From Hedera helix (taxonomy: Eukaryota; Streptophyta; Magnoliopsida; Apiales; Araliaceae): a stretch of 64,000 nt of DNA. The stretch lies in the NCBI GenBank assembly GCA_947179155.2, contig OX359265.1:5689501-5753500 (forward strand), read 5' to 3'. The position numbers and the translations under genes were made by a program. The first letter of the stretch is position 1; each line of letters begins with the position of its first letter. Shown here piece by piece: positions 12,605-23,564 of the stretch. Under the pieces are notes generated by a model, which made no database searches, had not been told where the DNA came from, and saw only the letters and a list, made by a program, of their open reading frames with translations.

Positions 12605-13791
12605 GTCAACTTGAGATTCAATTATGTGAAATAATGAATTTGCACAGAAGATAATACTTGAAAAGCCTGGCAACCAATTGTTAGCAAGCAGATACGAAAA
12701 ATATGCTACCTTAAGCTAACTCTGGTACTTTGTTGTTTATTTACAATTGAGCTGCTTGTTAAGTTAAAGGAAGGAGCTAACACGATTAATCAAGTTTAGC
12801 AAGAAGAATGTATTTATTGGGTCGACTTGAGAATTAAATATTAACCTTCAATAAGGAGCTCAACCTACAAATCTACAATACAGATAGAATTAGATAACAC
12901 TTCCTAAACCCTAAGAACAATTAGATGAAAGTTCAGCAATCAAATCAATGCACTGACCTACGTGCAATTTTACCTATCACCCAAGTACTGAGCATACAAC
13001 TCATTTACATGAATTATGCACATTACCATGTATCACAAGAACATATTATAACAATTCATGTTAAAAGCACTCAAATTCTAGTCTTTTAATCACTTCACTG
13101 TTCCTAAACAAAATATATATACATTTTTTCCCCTTATGGGTAGCTTTAAAACTGTCTGTAAACATAAGAAATGAGTGACTTTTCCCAGAAAATACAGGGG
13201 GATACTTCAGTTTCTTGTACTCACTTTTTACAAATGAAATTTCTAGTGCATAAGCTGGGGCTGTCCTCTAGCTGAGCTCTATAACTTCTCAATTCAAGCA
13301 AAACTTCAAATTATACATATACTCGTACAGCCTTTACTTCACATTTCTACCCTTTTCAGATAAGTGAAGAATTTCAAGTTAAAACACATGCATACCAGAA
13401 AATGGGTACAATTCTATTACTATATGTACTCTCGGTATATTTGCGCGTGTATGTATATATTCACATGTGGGAGCATAAGAGTAATGAGAGCTAACCTTTG
13501 AGTGCTTGAAATGAAATGGCAGATTAGGAGAGAGAATAGACTGACAGAGGAGGAGTTTATCTTCTTCCTGAGAAAAATAAAATAAAAAAAATGAAGCCCT
13601 AACGAGCAGCTGTGGAAAATCCGAAGAATGATTGAGCTGAGCTGGTTTGATGAAGCCCAATTTAACGGCTTTGGTGTTTCAGCCCAATTAAATTAGCTTT
13701 TTCTATTTACTCTTCTTTTTTATGGGGGCAAATTCTATTTAATTTTTTTGTACAAGCTGTGTATGTGATAGTTTATTTATCATAAGGTAAA
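12068..13791. other. Intergenic or leader-intron region
   Basis: No coding region is firmly supported here. It contains a pure (TA)n run at about 12571-12600. It may be mostly the first intron of the minus-strand gene: a GT donor at 13495 and an AG acceptor at 12095 are in the right orientation. Confidence 0.45.
13496..13690 (-). other. Candidate upstream exon of the methyltransferase-like gene
   Basis: On the minus strand an AUG at 13660 opens exactly 55 codons to a consensus donor (CAAAG|GTTAGC) at 13496/13495. Splicing to the acceptor at 12095 would continue in frame through nine more codons into the AUG at 12067, adding a 64-residue extension. Alternatively the exon is non-coding leader. 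Just upstream (about 13640-13700) are two AGCCCAAT-type motifs of the kind found in plant housekeeping promoters. There is no transcript evidence. Confidence 0.3.
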
Positions 13792-14299
13792 TCTATATAA
13801 TAAAACAGAGCGGAGAGCGAAAATAAATCTTCAACATTCGACGTTCTCAAATCAATTAAGGCTTCAACATCCGACGCTCTCAAATCAATTAAAGCTTCAA
13901 CATCTAACGGTTTCAATTCAATTAAGACTTCATCATATAACGATCATTATTGCAATGCAGTCACTACTTCTCTCTCTTTTATGTAATCACTATTTTCTCT
14001 CTCCTATATAATTAATCATTATTTTCTCTCTCCTATGGAATCACTATTTTCTCTCTCCTATCCTATCTAATTTCTCTCTCTACTTCTCTCCATTTTCTCT
14101 GTCTTTCTCTCCAAAAAAACTCACGCTGCCAGACTGATTAAGGAGGACTTTATTCAATGTGTAATTGTCAGTTTAGCTTTATGTCTCCTCCCCGGCTCGA
14201 AAACCAAAAGAAATAAAGAAACAGAAACAAAGAGAGTAAGTTAGTGTTATTCCTCTCCTCCCGGGAAGAGTTTTATTTATTTTTTATATAAAAAATATT

Positions 14300-14585
14300 C
14301 TTTTATTAATAATAATACTAATAATAATAATATCCATAATACTGATAATAATAGTAATAATAATAATAATACAGATAATAATAATATTTTTATTTTTTGA
14401 ATAATAATAATTCTAATAATAATTAATATAATAATAGTAATAATAATAATAATAATAATATCGATAATAATAATATTTGTAATATTTAATAATTTTTTTA
14501 ATAATAATACAGATAATAATAATATCGATAATAATAATAATACAGATAATAATAATAATTATTATTAATAATAATAATAATACCG

Positions 14586-14648
<63 letters not shown>

Positions 14649-14957
14649 GTAATAATTTTTATTTTTAAAATTTTAATATATTTTTTTGTTATGACATACT
14701 TTTAAACACGAATAATTAATAATTATGATTTTGATCATTATTATAAATTTATAACAATAATTTACATATAAATCTATAATAATAGTTACATATAAAAATA
14801 TCAATTCCTTATGTTAATTGTCAAACCAAGAATCAAGGAGCAGCTGAAACTGATGCCCTGAAATGGTGCAGCTCGGCAAGTTCAAGTGACGAATGGTGAG
14901 GTGACCTTTTAGGTCTAACTAGAGCTTAGATTATAAGCTATGCTAAGGGCTATCTAG

Positions 14958-14996
<39 letters not shown>

Positions 14997-15340
14997 GTTA
15001 TTATTATTACTATTATCAGTATTATTATTATTATCGATATTATTATTATTATTATTATTATTATGAATATTATTATTATTATCGGTATTATTATTATTAG
15101 TACTATTATTATAATTATTATTGTTATTATTATATTTATTATTATTGAAAAATTATATTAAAATTATATTAAAATTTCAAAAATAAAAATATTATTATTA
15201 GAGAAATTATAAAATTATTATTATAATTATTATTGTTATTACTATTATCAGTATTATTATTATTAATATAATTATTATTATAATTATTATTATTACTATT
15301 ATTATTATTTTTATTACTATTATTATTGAATATAATACTC
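14300..15340. repeat. Inverted AAT/ATT microsatellite arms within Helitron A
   Basis: 14300-14660 is an imperfect (AAT)n tract with interspersed CAGATA, ATCGATA and ACCGATA variants. 14958-15340 is an (ATT)n tract with the complementary variants (TATCAG, TATCGATAT, TATCGGTA). The shared interruptions show that the arms are inverted copies rather than independent microsatellites. Together they could form a long imperfect hairpin around a unique spacer of about 300 bp. Confidence 0.75.
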
Positions 15341-15360
15341 AACTGTTATATTAATTATAC

Positions 15361-15388
15361 CGTGCCTTCAGGCACGAGTTATCCCTAG
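15361..15388 (+). other. Helitron A 3' terminal hairpin and CTAG end
   Basis: CGTGCC and GGCACG pair around a TTCA loop (15361-15376). Twelve bases later the element ends in CTAG. A short GC-rich hairpin about 10-12 nt before CTRR is the standard Helitron 3' signature. Confidence 0.9.
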
Positions 15389-15669
15389 TCTATATAATAA
15401 AACAGAGCGGAGAGAGAAAATAAATCTTCAACATCCGACGTTCTCAAATCAATTAAGGCTTCAACATCCGACGCTCTCAAATCAATTAAAGCTTCAACAT
15501 CTAACGGTTTCAATTCAATTAAGACTTCATCATCTAACGATCATTATTGCAATGCAGTCACTACTTCTCTCTCTTTTATGTAATCACTATTTTCTCTCTC
15601 CTATATAGTTAATCATTATTTTCTCTCTCCTATGTAATCACTATTTTCTCTCTCCTATCCTATCTAATC

Positions 15670-18609
15670 TGTGACGCCCCCAAATCCTGGTCCCTTGAAC
15701 CTCAGGTTTGGTGCTCACGTAATCTATTCTACCCTGTCATCTCATTCAACCATTCTGAATAAAATAATAATTATAAACTTCATTTACATTCATACATCAC
15801 TATTCCCAGGTTCTACGTACCTTTATACATCCAACTGTCATATCTGACATAATACAAAATATAATAATAAATACAACATTAGCTAACTTCTAGTGCTGGC
15901 CGACCTTTCCTTTCCCTTTATCTATTCCCGACCCTTCGGCCTTCTCTGGCTTAACTGAAATGTCATGAATGAAAGCAAGAGTGAGCCTAAATAGCTCAGC
16001 AAGTATAACAATGAATGATATCACGAATAATTACAAATGAATAGAGGAGGGTCATAGACAACTTTATCTGAATTATGCATAATAACTGAATGAATATCAA
16101 TAAACGAATCATAGAAGTGGGCTGATCAATATTAATTCAATAAGTGAATCATGAACTGAAAATTAGCTTTTATGAATACTGATACAATGAAGTTTTTCTG
16201 CTGTACGGTCACGAGACCAAGAACACGTTTAGAACAATACCAATCGTATAGAATGATATTGCCCAAGTTAGTCAAAAGACTGCTATTTCAAATAGATGCG
16301 TACTCTGGGTGATCAGCCCATTGTACCTTTATATTGTGCACAACATAAACATCTAGCGACGCAACCACGTCATAAAATTTATAATTATTACCCCTTTGTA
16401 GGGTTGTTCTATTACAGCATAACATAGAATCCACACCACAACCAATGTGGATTGGAGCATATAGCAATGAACATTCGATCACAACATAAATTATTACGTA
16501 TGTGTCTAGCCAGATTCAAGATTGGCATCGACCTTTTCAATTTAATTCAATAATGAATAAACTTTGCATAGCAATATAAATGAATAACATGAATATCTGT
16601 TCAAAGAACTGCAATAGAAGTTCAGTAAGGAAACTTGCCTTCGTCCTCGTCTATCACAATCGGTATAAAATTATCCCGTCTATAACCTACATGACCACAA
16701 TATTGGTTCATGCATTAGTTACATACACATGCATGCCATAACTTGCTAAACAAGCTACCCATTAACTATACATAACCCTAATCACATAACATTTTGTTCA
16801 AACATAGCTTTACGCTTACTATATTGATTATTTTTATCAAATTATGGTTTACATATGTATTTATATCATTTAATATCAAAACATTGCATTTTAGAATTAA
16901 AATAAATTATTTTTCAAAAGTCAGCACATGGCGCCCCGGCGCCATGTTTCCTTTGCAACATCGCGCTGGCCGCGAGATTGCCTCGGCTGGGCTGCGCCCC
17001 GGCTCGCCCTGCTTCCGCCCCGGCGAGGTCCTCTCAGCACCACTGCGCCCCGCGCAGTCTCCCGTATAAAAACCTCCGCCCCGGCGCAATGCTGCAGTTT
17101 CTGAAAAAATTTTCTTTCCAAAAATGATGCTATCTTTGGCCCTAATGTAATTCTTTCAATTCCAACATCTCACATAGCACCTATAACATATAATTGACTT
17201 GCGTAGGCCTTCGAAACATTTAAAAATCATCGTTTGGTCATAGTTTTCCAAATGGTTCGTTTTGGTCGTTGATTTATGTTTTTAAAACGTTTGAAATAGC
17301 TATTTATCGCCTTATGCACCATTTAGTTCCCAAATCGATTCTAACACGTGTATTTACTTATAACTTACATGTTTGGCCTCATTTAACACAAAATCAAGCA
17401 AAATGGCCAATTATCATAACTTAGTTGCATTTCTACTAATTTTCATAATTTTCCTTATAAACCAACTTTGATTCTTTACACACCATGCACATATATGTTA
17501 ACACATATCCTTTTAGCCACTTTATATGCATGTGTAACTTGCACATGCACCTTCCAAAACACTTTACAAATTATTATTCCTTTTAGGCAAAAAGTATAGC
17601 CTAGTATTCGCTTAACCCTTTCAAAACATGATTTTACACCCTCTAGGCTTCCTTGGTATTCTCTAGCATATGATCCTGCATATAACACACATCTTCACCT
17701 TCTCAAATTAGGTTTCTATCATGTTTAACAACATATAGCACACAATCATGCTTTGAATCATAACTTTTAGCTTGAATAATCACATATATAGTACACCACC
17801 TTTTGTATAAACACATATAGGCTTAGGGTTGCATGATCAACTAACTAGGTAGCACATAACTTGCAAAACTTCACATAATCATCATGTCTAGATAAGAATA
17901 CATGCGTAGTTCCATCTTTTCTTGCATGTAATCACATAAATCATAAGTTTCATGACTTGAACACAATTTTACCTTCTCTTTGCTATCCTTCTCCTAGCTA
18001 GGAACCTTGTAAGTGATGGATGATCCACTTTGAAGGCTTTCTCCTCACTTCTTGATCACTCCCTCTTGAATTCTCTTGAGTCTCCTTGAATTTCTTGAAG
18101 AACCCTAGCTTTCTTTCTCTCTTGGCTCACTTTCTAGCAACTTCGAATTTGTCTAAGTGTAGAAATGCTGAAAATGATTTGCATGAATGCCAATATACAT
18201 CCTCTAGCAATTAACCATCATATGGTTAGCTTAACCTAAGCTTGGCTGAGGTCAAATGAGTCTTTTCCCTTAACTAAGTAAGGACATAATTGTTATTTCT
18301 CACCAATAGGACATGAATGTCATTTTCCAATTGATTGAGGATAGCAAGGTCATTCTACTTCTTTTCTAGGAAATTTAATTCCCCCTTAGTTCCTAATTGT
18401 TCAAATTTTCCCCCATAATTTCATAAGTTATTCAAATCAATCCAATTCAATTTCATTTTAATCCAACTTGTTTCTTTAGTCTTGAAATTAATTCTATCAT
18501 ACAATACAACACACATGGCTTGTTCCAAAATGATTGTCACACTCTCAAAATACTTAATTTCCATTAATAACTTATAATTTACAATATCGCAAAAATGCAA
18601 ATCCTTACA
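15670..18609 (-). repeat. Element 1 3' LTR (in element orientation)
   Basis: 2,940 bp, aligning without gaps to 24512-27451 at a constant offset of 8,842. Differences seen by eye are near 17906, 18054 and 18474, all transitions. The GC-rich island is at about 16925-17105. Short open frames inside are identical in both LTRs and are not considered genes. Confidence 0.95.
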
Positions 18610-18622
18610 TTCTTCCCTCCTT
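18610..18622 (-). other. Element 1 polypurine tract
   Basis: On the minus strand AAGGAGGGAAGAA directly precedes the TGTAAGG start of the 3' LTR, the expected position for the plus-strand primer. Confidence 0.85.
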
Positions 18623-18657
18623 ACAAGGATTCCGTCCCCGGAATCACTATTACAGAA

Positions 18658-21600
18658 TTACAAAAACAAACTGGGGTATTCCTTCTTCATTTTTTCTTCT
18701 AGCTCCCATGTCGCTTCTTCCACATTGTGGTGTCTCCACACTACCTTTACAGAAGGTATTTCTTTGTTCCTCAAAATTTGCACTTTCCTGTCTACTATTT
18801 GACCAGGTGTTTCTTCATATGTCAAATCCTTTTCAATCTGGATCGGCTCATATTCAATTACATGCTTATAGTCCGGCTTGTACGGTCTTAGTACTGACAC
18901 GTGAAATACGTTGTGTATGTGTTCTAGCTCTGGAGGTAATGCCACTGCATAGGCTACCTCTCCTATCCTTCTCAACACCTCAAATGGTCCGATAAATCGC
19001 AGACTTAGCTTTCCTTTCTTACCAAACCTTATCTTTCCCTTCCAGGGTGAAACTTTTAGAAACACATGGGATCCTACCTCAAATTCTCTCTTCTGTCGAT
19101 GCTGGTCAGTATATTTCTTCTGTCTATCATGTGCTGCTACGAGTCTCGATCTTATGACTTTAACAATTTCAGTAGTTTGCTGCACAATTTCTGGTCCCAA
19201 TAACTTTCGTTCACCAACCTCGTCCCAACATAGAGGCGTTCTGCATTTCCTTCCATACAATGCTTCATATGGTGGCATCCCAATACTTGCATGATAACTA
19301 TTATTGTAGGCAAATTCCACTAGTGGCAGATGGTCATCCCAATTGCCCTTGAAGTCCATTACACTCGCTCTTAACATATCTTCCAACGTTTGAATCGTCC
19401 TTTCACTTTGGCCATCTGTTTGAGGATGATACGCCGTGCTCAACCTCAACTGTGTGCCCATACGTTCCTGAAAACTTCTCCAAAAATTCGAGGTGAATCG
19501 TGGATCTCTATCCGAAACAATTGATACTGGAACTCCATGCCTTGACACTATTTCTTTCACATATAACTTTGCTAGCTGGTCCAGGTTAAACTTAACTTTG
19601 ATTGGCAAAAAGTGGGCAGACTTTGTCAGTCGATCCATTATTACCCATATTGCATCATAGCCTTTCTGTGTAATTGGGAGTCCTACCACAAAATCCATGG
19701 TAACATGCTCCCACTTCCATTCTGGAATTTCTAACGGTTGCAACAACCCACTAGGTCTCTGATGTTCCGCTTTAATTCTTTGACATGTCAAACATTTGCT
19801 TACATATTCCGCTACATCTCTCTTCATGTTGGGCCACCAAAAATGCTGACGAAGATCTTGGTACATCTTCGTACTTCCTGGATGAACTGAAAATCGTGAA
19901 TTGTGTGCTTCTTGCAAAATCTCATCTTTTAACTCCGACACTAACGGCACCCATACTCTCCCTTCCAATCTCCGCATTCCGTTGTTGTCTAATTGAAATC
20001 TTGTCTCTTGTCCATCAGATATACGTTCTTTGATTTGACTACAATCTTGATCTTGCATTTGTGCCTCCTTCACTCTATCCAATAACGTTGGATGAGCTTC
20101 AACCATATATAACTTTTCTTCCGACTCCATCGGATGTTTTACTTCTAGTTCCAATCTCTCCATGTCTTTAATCAGTTCTTCCTGAGCAGTTAAGATTTCC
20201 AATCTCTCTCGGCCCTTTCTACTCAAGGCATCAGCTACCACATTTGCTTTTCCTGGGTGATACAAGATCTCACAATCATAATCCTTAATTAGCTCTAACC
20301 ATCTCCTTTGTCTCATATTCAAATCTTTCTGGGTGAAAATATACTTCAGACTTTTTTGGTCTGTGTATATCTCACACTTCTCTCCGTACAGGTAATGTCT
20401 CCATATCTTCAAGGCAAAAACCACTGCTGCCAATTCCAAATCATGGGTTGGATACCTCTTCTCAAAATCTTTCAACTGCCTGGATGCATAAGCGATGACT
20501 TTACCATGTTGCATTAACACACAACCCAATCCTTTGTGCGATGCGTCACTATAAACGACAAATCCTCCCGTATCGTCTGGCAATGACAACACTGGTGCTT
20601 CACTTAATCTTTTCTTGAGTTCTAGAAAACTTTCTTCACATTTATCAGTCCATACAAACTTTACAGCCTTTCTTGTCAAATTGGTCAGAGGTCCCGACAA
20701 CTTTGAGAAATCTTTGATGAACCTTCTGTAGTATCCAGCCAAACCAAGAAAACTACGAACTTCCGTTGGTGTTTTTGGTTGTTCCCAATTAATTACTGCT
20801 TCAACTTTCGCTGGATCCACTGATATTCCGTCCTGATCGATCACATGCCCTAGAAATTGCACCCTTTGCAGCCAGAATTCACATTTAGAAAACTTGGCAT
20901 ATAACTTAGCTTCTCTTAACTTCCCCAACACAATCCTTAGATGTTCCGCATGTTCTTCTTCAGTCTTTGAATAAATCAATATATCATCAATAAACACCAC
21001 TACAAACTTATCCAAATATGGTTTAAACACACGATTCATCAAATCCATGAACGCGGCTGGTGCATTTGTCAATCCAAATGACATTACTAAAAACTCGTAG
21101 TGACCATAACGGGTTCTAAACGCTGTTTTGGGTACATCTTCAGGCCTCACTTTCAGTTGGTGATAACCACTTCTTAAATCAATCTTTGAAAAATATTTGG
21201 CTCCTCGTAACTGATCAAACAAATCATCAATCCTTGGTAGCGGATACTTGTTCTTTATCGTCACTTTATTCAATTCTCTGTAATCAATACAGAGTCTTAA
21301 CGAGCCATCTTTCTTCTTGACAAATAAAACTGGCGCTCCCCACGGCGACACACTTGGTTGAATATATTTCTTATCCAGTAATTCTTGCAACTGAATCATC
21401 AATTCTTTTAATTCTACTGGGGCCATTCTGTACGGGGCCTTTGAAATTGGCGTTGTTCCTGGTACAAGATCAATAACAAATTCGATCTCCCTATCTGGTG
21501 GAAGACCCGGTAATTCATCCGGAAATACATCTGCATACTCTTTTACCACGGGTATCTGACCCAATTCTGATCCTCCTATACGTGTATCAATCACATGAGC

Positions 21601-23202
21601 TAAATACCCCATACACCCCTTCCTCAATAGCTTTCCGGCCTGCAACATCGTCAGACAACAAGATTGTCCAGGCGATTTGCTACCATAGAATACTACCTTA
21701 GACTTGGTAGGAGTCTGAAGGTTTACACATTTACTCTGGCAGTCGATCACTGCCCCACAACTATACAACCAATCCATCCCCAATATTACGTCGAATTCTC
21801 CTAACCGAATCGGAATTAAATCGACTAACAGTTTATGTCCCCTTATCGTTAGACAACACCCTCGACAAATATTCTCTACCCGGATCACTTCCTTATTTGC
21901 TACTTCTATATTCAACGCATTTTCTAACTTTACTTGTGGCAAGTTCAACTTCTTAGCAAATTCATCAGAAATAAAAGAACATGTAGCACCCGAATCAAAC
22001 AATATGTATGCATTTACGTTATTAACAGGAATGATACCTGATACCACATCCTTCGATGCTACCGCATCCTGCACTGTCATATTAAATGTGTGTGCCGTTG
22101 GTCTCCCCGGTTGTACCGGCCCTCCTATAGTCAACTTCCCACCGGTGTTACCCTTACTGTCGCTTCCTCCTTCCATCTTCTTCTTAGGACAATCCTTGAT
22201 CTGATGCCCTATCTCTCCGAAGTAAAAACAACCCTTGGCGGTCTTTGGTACCGGACAGTTTGTCGCAATATGGCCTTCTTTGCCGCACCTGAAGCACACA
22301 TTCTTTCCCTTCAGACAAACACCTGTGTGTCCCTTTCCACAGCTAGGACACATTTCAACCTTCTTCTTTGTTTCCCCTTGCTTAACCATAGCTGTATTAC
22401 TATTATTATTCCATTTCCTCTTATTAGGGTTACTTCCCCCGCTACCGCCTTCTTTATTAGGCCCATCACCTTTTTTCTTGCCGTGTTGTTCCTGTTTATA
22501 TTTATTCAAGGCTTCACTGCCTCCTTCTGCCAAAATAGCTTTCTCCATTACCCCAGCAAAAGTCCCAATCTGAAACATCGAGACTTTGCTGTAAATCCAT
22601 GGCTTCAACCCACGCTCAAAGCGTCTCGCCTTTCTCTGCTCTGTATCCACCTGATGTGGAGCAAACCGTGCCAACTCGTTAAATTTCGCCGCATACTCGG
22701 CGACCGACATGTTCCCTTGCTTTAATTCCAAAAATTGTACCTCCATCATATCCTGTGTTACTGGAGGAAAATAGGCTTCGAGAAATATCTCCTTAAATTT
22801 CTCCCACGGAGCAGCTGCTGTTCCCAACCTTCCCTTATTGGCAACCCACCAATAGTTAGCTTCTCCTTTCAACATGAAAGTGGCAAAAGCGGTTTTCTGA
22901 TCTTCCGCCACATTAGCCACATCAAATACTTTCTCCATTTCAGTAATCCAGTTCTGAGCTTCCACTGGATTCATTGTTCCCTTAAATTCTGGGGGTCCTA
23001 CTGCTTTGAAATCTTTGAAGGTAGCAACTCTTGCGGCTACCGGTTGATCACCCCCTATATTCACATTTCTGTTCTGTAAGGCTCCCATCAATAAATCCAC
23101 AAATTGTTGCATAGGATTGACTGGCACCTCCGGAGCATTTACTGACTCCTCTGGAGGAGGTTGAACATTTTGCCTACGTCTGGGCGGCATTTTCTGTATC
23201 AC
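18658..23202 (-). CDS. Element 1 gag-pol polyprotein
   Basis: A single 1,514-codon frame. Gag occupies about residues 60-240. Zinc knuckles follow at about 285-338: C303-x2-C-x4-H-x4-C is canonical, while the last one (CFYFGEIGH, 325-338) has Phe where the second Cys is expected. The protease motif DSGA is at 403-406. Reverse transcriptase covers about 580-780 with FIDD at 737-740, and RNase H has D887, E923 and D948. Integrase has an HHCC finger (H1100, H1107, C1137, C1140) and D1170, D1231, E1267 with the usual 35-residue gap. A C-terminal chromodomain spans about 1474-1512 with its aromatic W residues present. No stop or frameshift is seen. The alternative start four codons downstream (MPPRRR) may be the true one. 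Likely autonomous, assembling virus-like particles and integrating into heterochromatin through the chromodomain. Confidence 0.95.
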   Translation of the reverse strand: MIQKMPPRRRQNVQPPPEESVNAPEVPVNPMQQFVDLLMGALQNRNVNIGGDQPVAARVATFKDFKAVGPPEFKGTMNPVEAQNWITEMEKVFDVANVAEDQKTAFATFMLKGEANYWWVANKGRLGTAAAPWEKFKEIFLEAYFPPVTQDMMEVQFLELKQGNMSVAEYAAKFNELARFAPHQVDTEQRKARRFERGLKPWIYSKVSMFQIGTFAGVMEKAILAEGGSEALNKYKQEQHGKKKGDGPNKEGGSGGSNPNKRKWNNNSNTAMVKQGETKKKVEMCPSCGKGHTGVCLKGKNVCFRCGKEGHIATNCPVPKTAKGCFYFGEIGHQIKDCPKKKMEGGSDSKGNTGGKLTIGGPVQPGRPTAHTFNMTVQDAVASKDVVSGIIPVNNVNAYILFDSGATCSFISDEFAKKLNLPQVKLENALNIEVANKEVIRVENICRGCCLTIRGHKLLVDLIPIRLGEFDVILGMDWLYSCGAVIDCQSKCVNLQTPTKSKVVFYGSKSPGQSCCLTMLQAGKLLRKGCMGYLAHVIDTRIGGSELGQIPVVKEYADVFPDELPGLPPDREIEFVIDLVPGTTPISKAPYRMAPVELKELMIQLQELLDKKYIQPSVSPWGAPVLFVKKKDGSLRLCIDYRELNKVTIKNKYPLPRIDDLFDQLRGAKYFSKIDLRSGYHQLKVRPEDVPKTAFRTRYGHYEFLVMSFGLTNAPAAFMDLMNRVFKPYLDKFVVVFIDDILIYSKTEEEHAEHLRIVLGKLREAKLYAKFSKCEFWLQRVQFLGHVIDQDGISVDPAKVEAVINWEQPKTPTEVRSFLGLAGYYRRFIKDFSKLSGPLTNLTRKAVKFVWTDKCEESFLELKKRLSEAPVLSLPDDTGGFVVYSDASHKGLGCVLMQHGKVIAYASRQLKDFEKRYPTHDLELAAVVFALKIWRHYLYGEKCEIYTDQKSLKYIFTQKDLNMRQRRWLELIKDYDCEILYHPGKANVVADALSRKGRERLEILTAQEELIKDMERLELEVKHPMESEEKLYMVEAHPTLLDRVKEAQMQDQDCSQIKERISDGQETRFQLDNNGMRRLEGRVWVPLVSELKDEILQEAHNSRFSVHPGSTKMYQDLRQHFWWPNMKRDVAEYVSKCLTCQRIKAEHQRPSGLLQPLEIPEWKWEHVTMDFVVGLPITQKGYDAIWVIMDRLTKSAHFLPIKVKFNLDQLAKLYVKEIVSRHGVPVSIVSDRDPRFTSNFWRSFQERMGTQLRLSTAYHPQTDGQSERTIQTLEDMLRASVMDFKGNWDDHLPLVEFAYNNSYHASIGMPPYEALYGRKCRTPLCWDEVGERKLLGPEIVQQTTEIVKVIRSRLVAAHDRQKKYTDQHRQKREFEVGSHVFLKVSPWKGKIRFGKKGKLSLRFIGPFEVLRRIGEVAYAVALPPELEHIHNVFHVSVLRPYKPDYKHVIEYEPIQIEKDLTYEETPGQIVDRKVQILRNKEIPSVKVVWRHHNVEEATWELEEKMKKEYPSLFL

Positions 23203-23564
23203 AGTTTATATCACAATTATTTTACAATATTTGCATATCATATTTTTATGAACTTTAAACATATACACGTGCCAACACACATATCATAATTAGATTTATA
23301 TTCATACGCAAATTTGCTTCGTGCCTAGCACATTACATTTTTCATATAGCACATTGTTATTAACTTGTTATCCCTCCAACTACCGGAATTGGGATTCACA
23401 TAACTTTACACATTAGCTTAGACCTTCCCTCCTTACAAAAAGGAATTACACATATCTAACTATCCCTTCTATAACAAAGATTAGGGATTTATACACGATA
23501 TACACATATAATTATGCATTCATAACTATACATACATAACTATGTACATATCTATTATAACTCC

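Larger units (their letters stand above)
13792..15388 (+). mobile_element. Non-autonomous Helitron, copy A
   Basis: It starts with TCTATATAATAAAAC after an A at 13791 and ends in CTAG at 15385-15388. A 3' hairpin lies just before the end. There is no target duplication and no terminal inverted repeat, as expected for Helitrons. It is 1,597 bp long with no Rep/helicase coding capacity. The interior has CT-rich repeats in the first 350 bp, an (AAT)n-rich arm and an oppositely oriented (ATT)n-rich arm. Copy B follows with no base between them. Confidence 0.85.

Noticed and set aside
16288..17688. Short ORFs at 16288, 16794, 16921 and 17476 duplicated exactly 8,842 bp downstream
   Set aside because: They lie inside the two LTRs of element 1. 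Their identity reflects LTR duplication, not selection on a protein.
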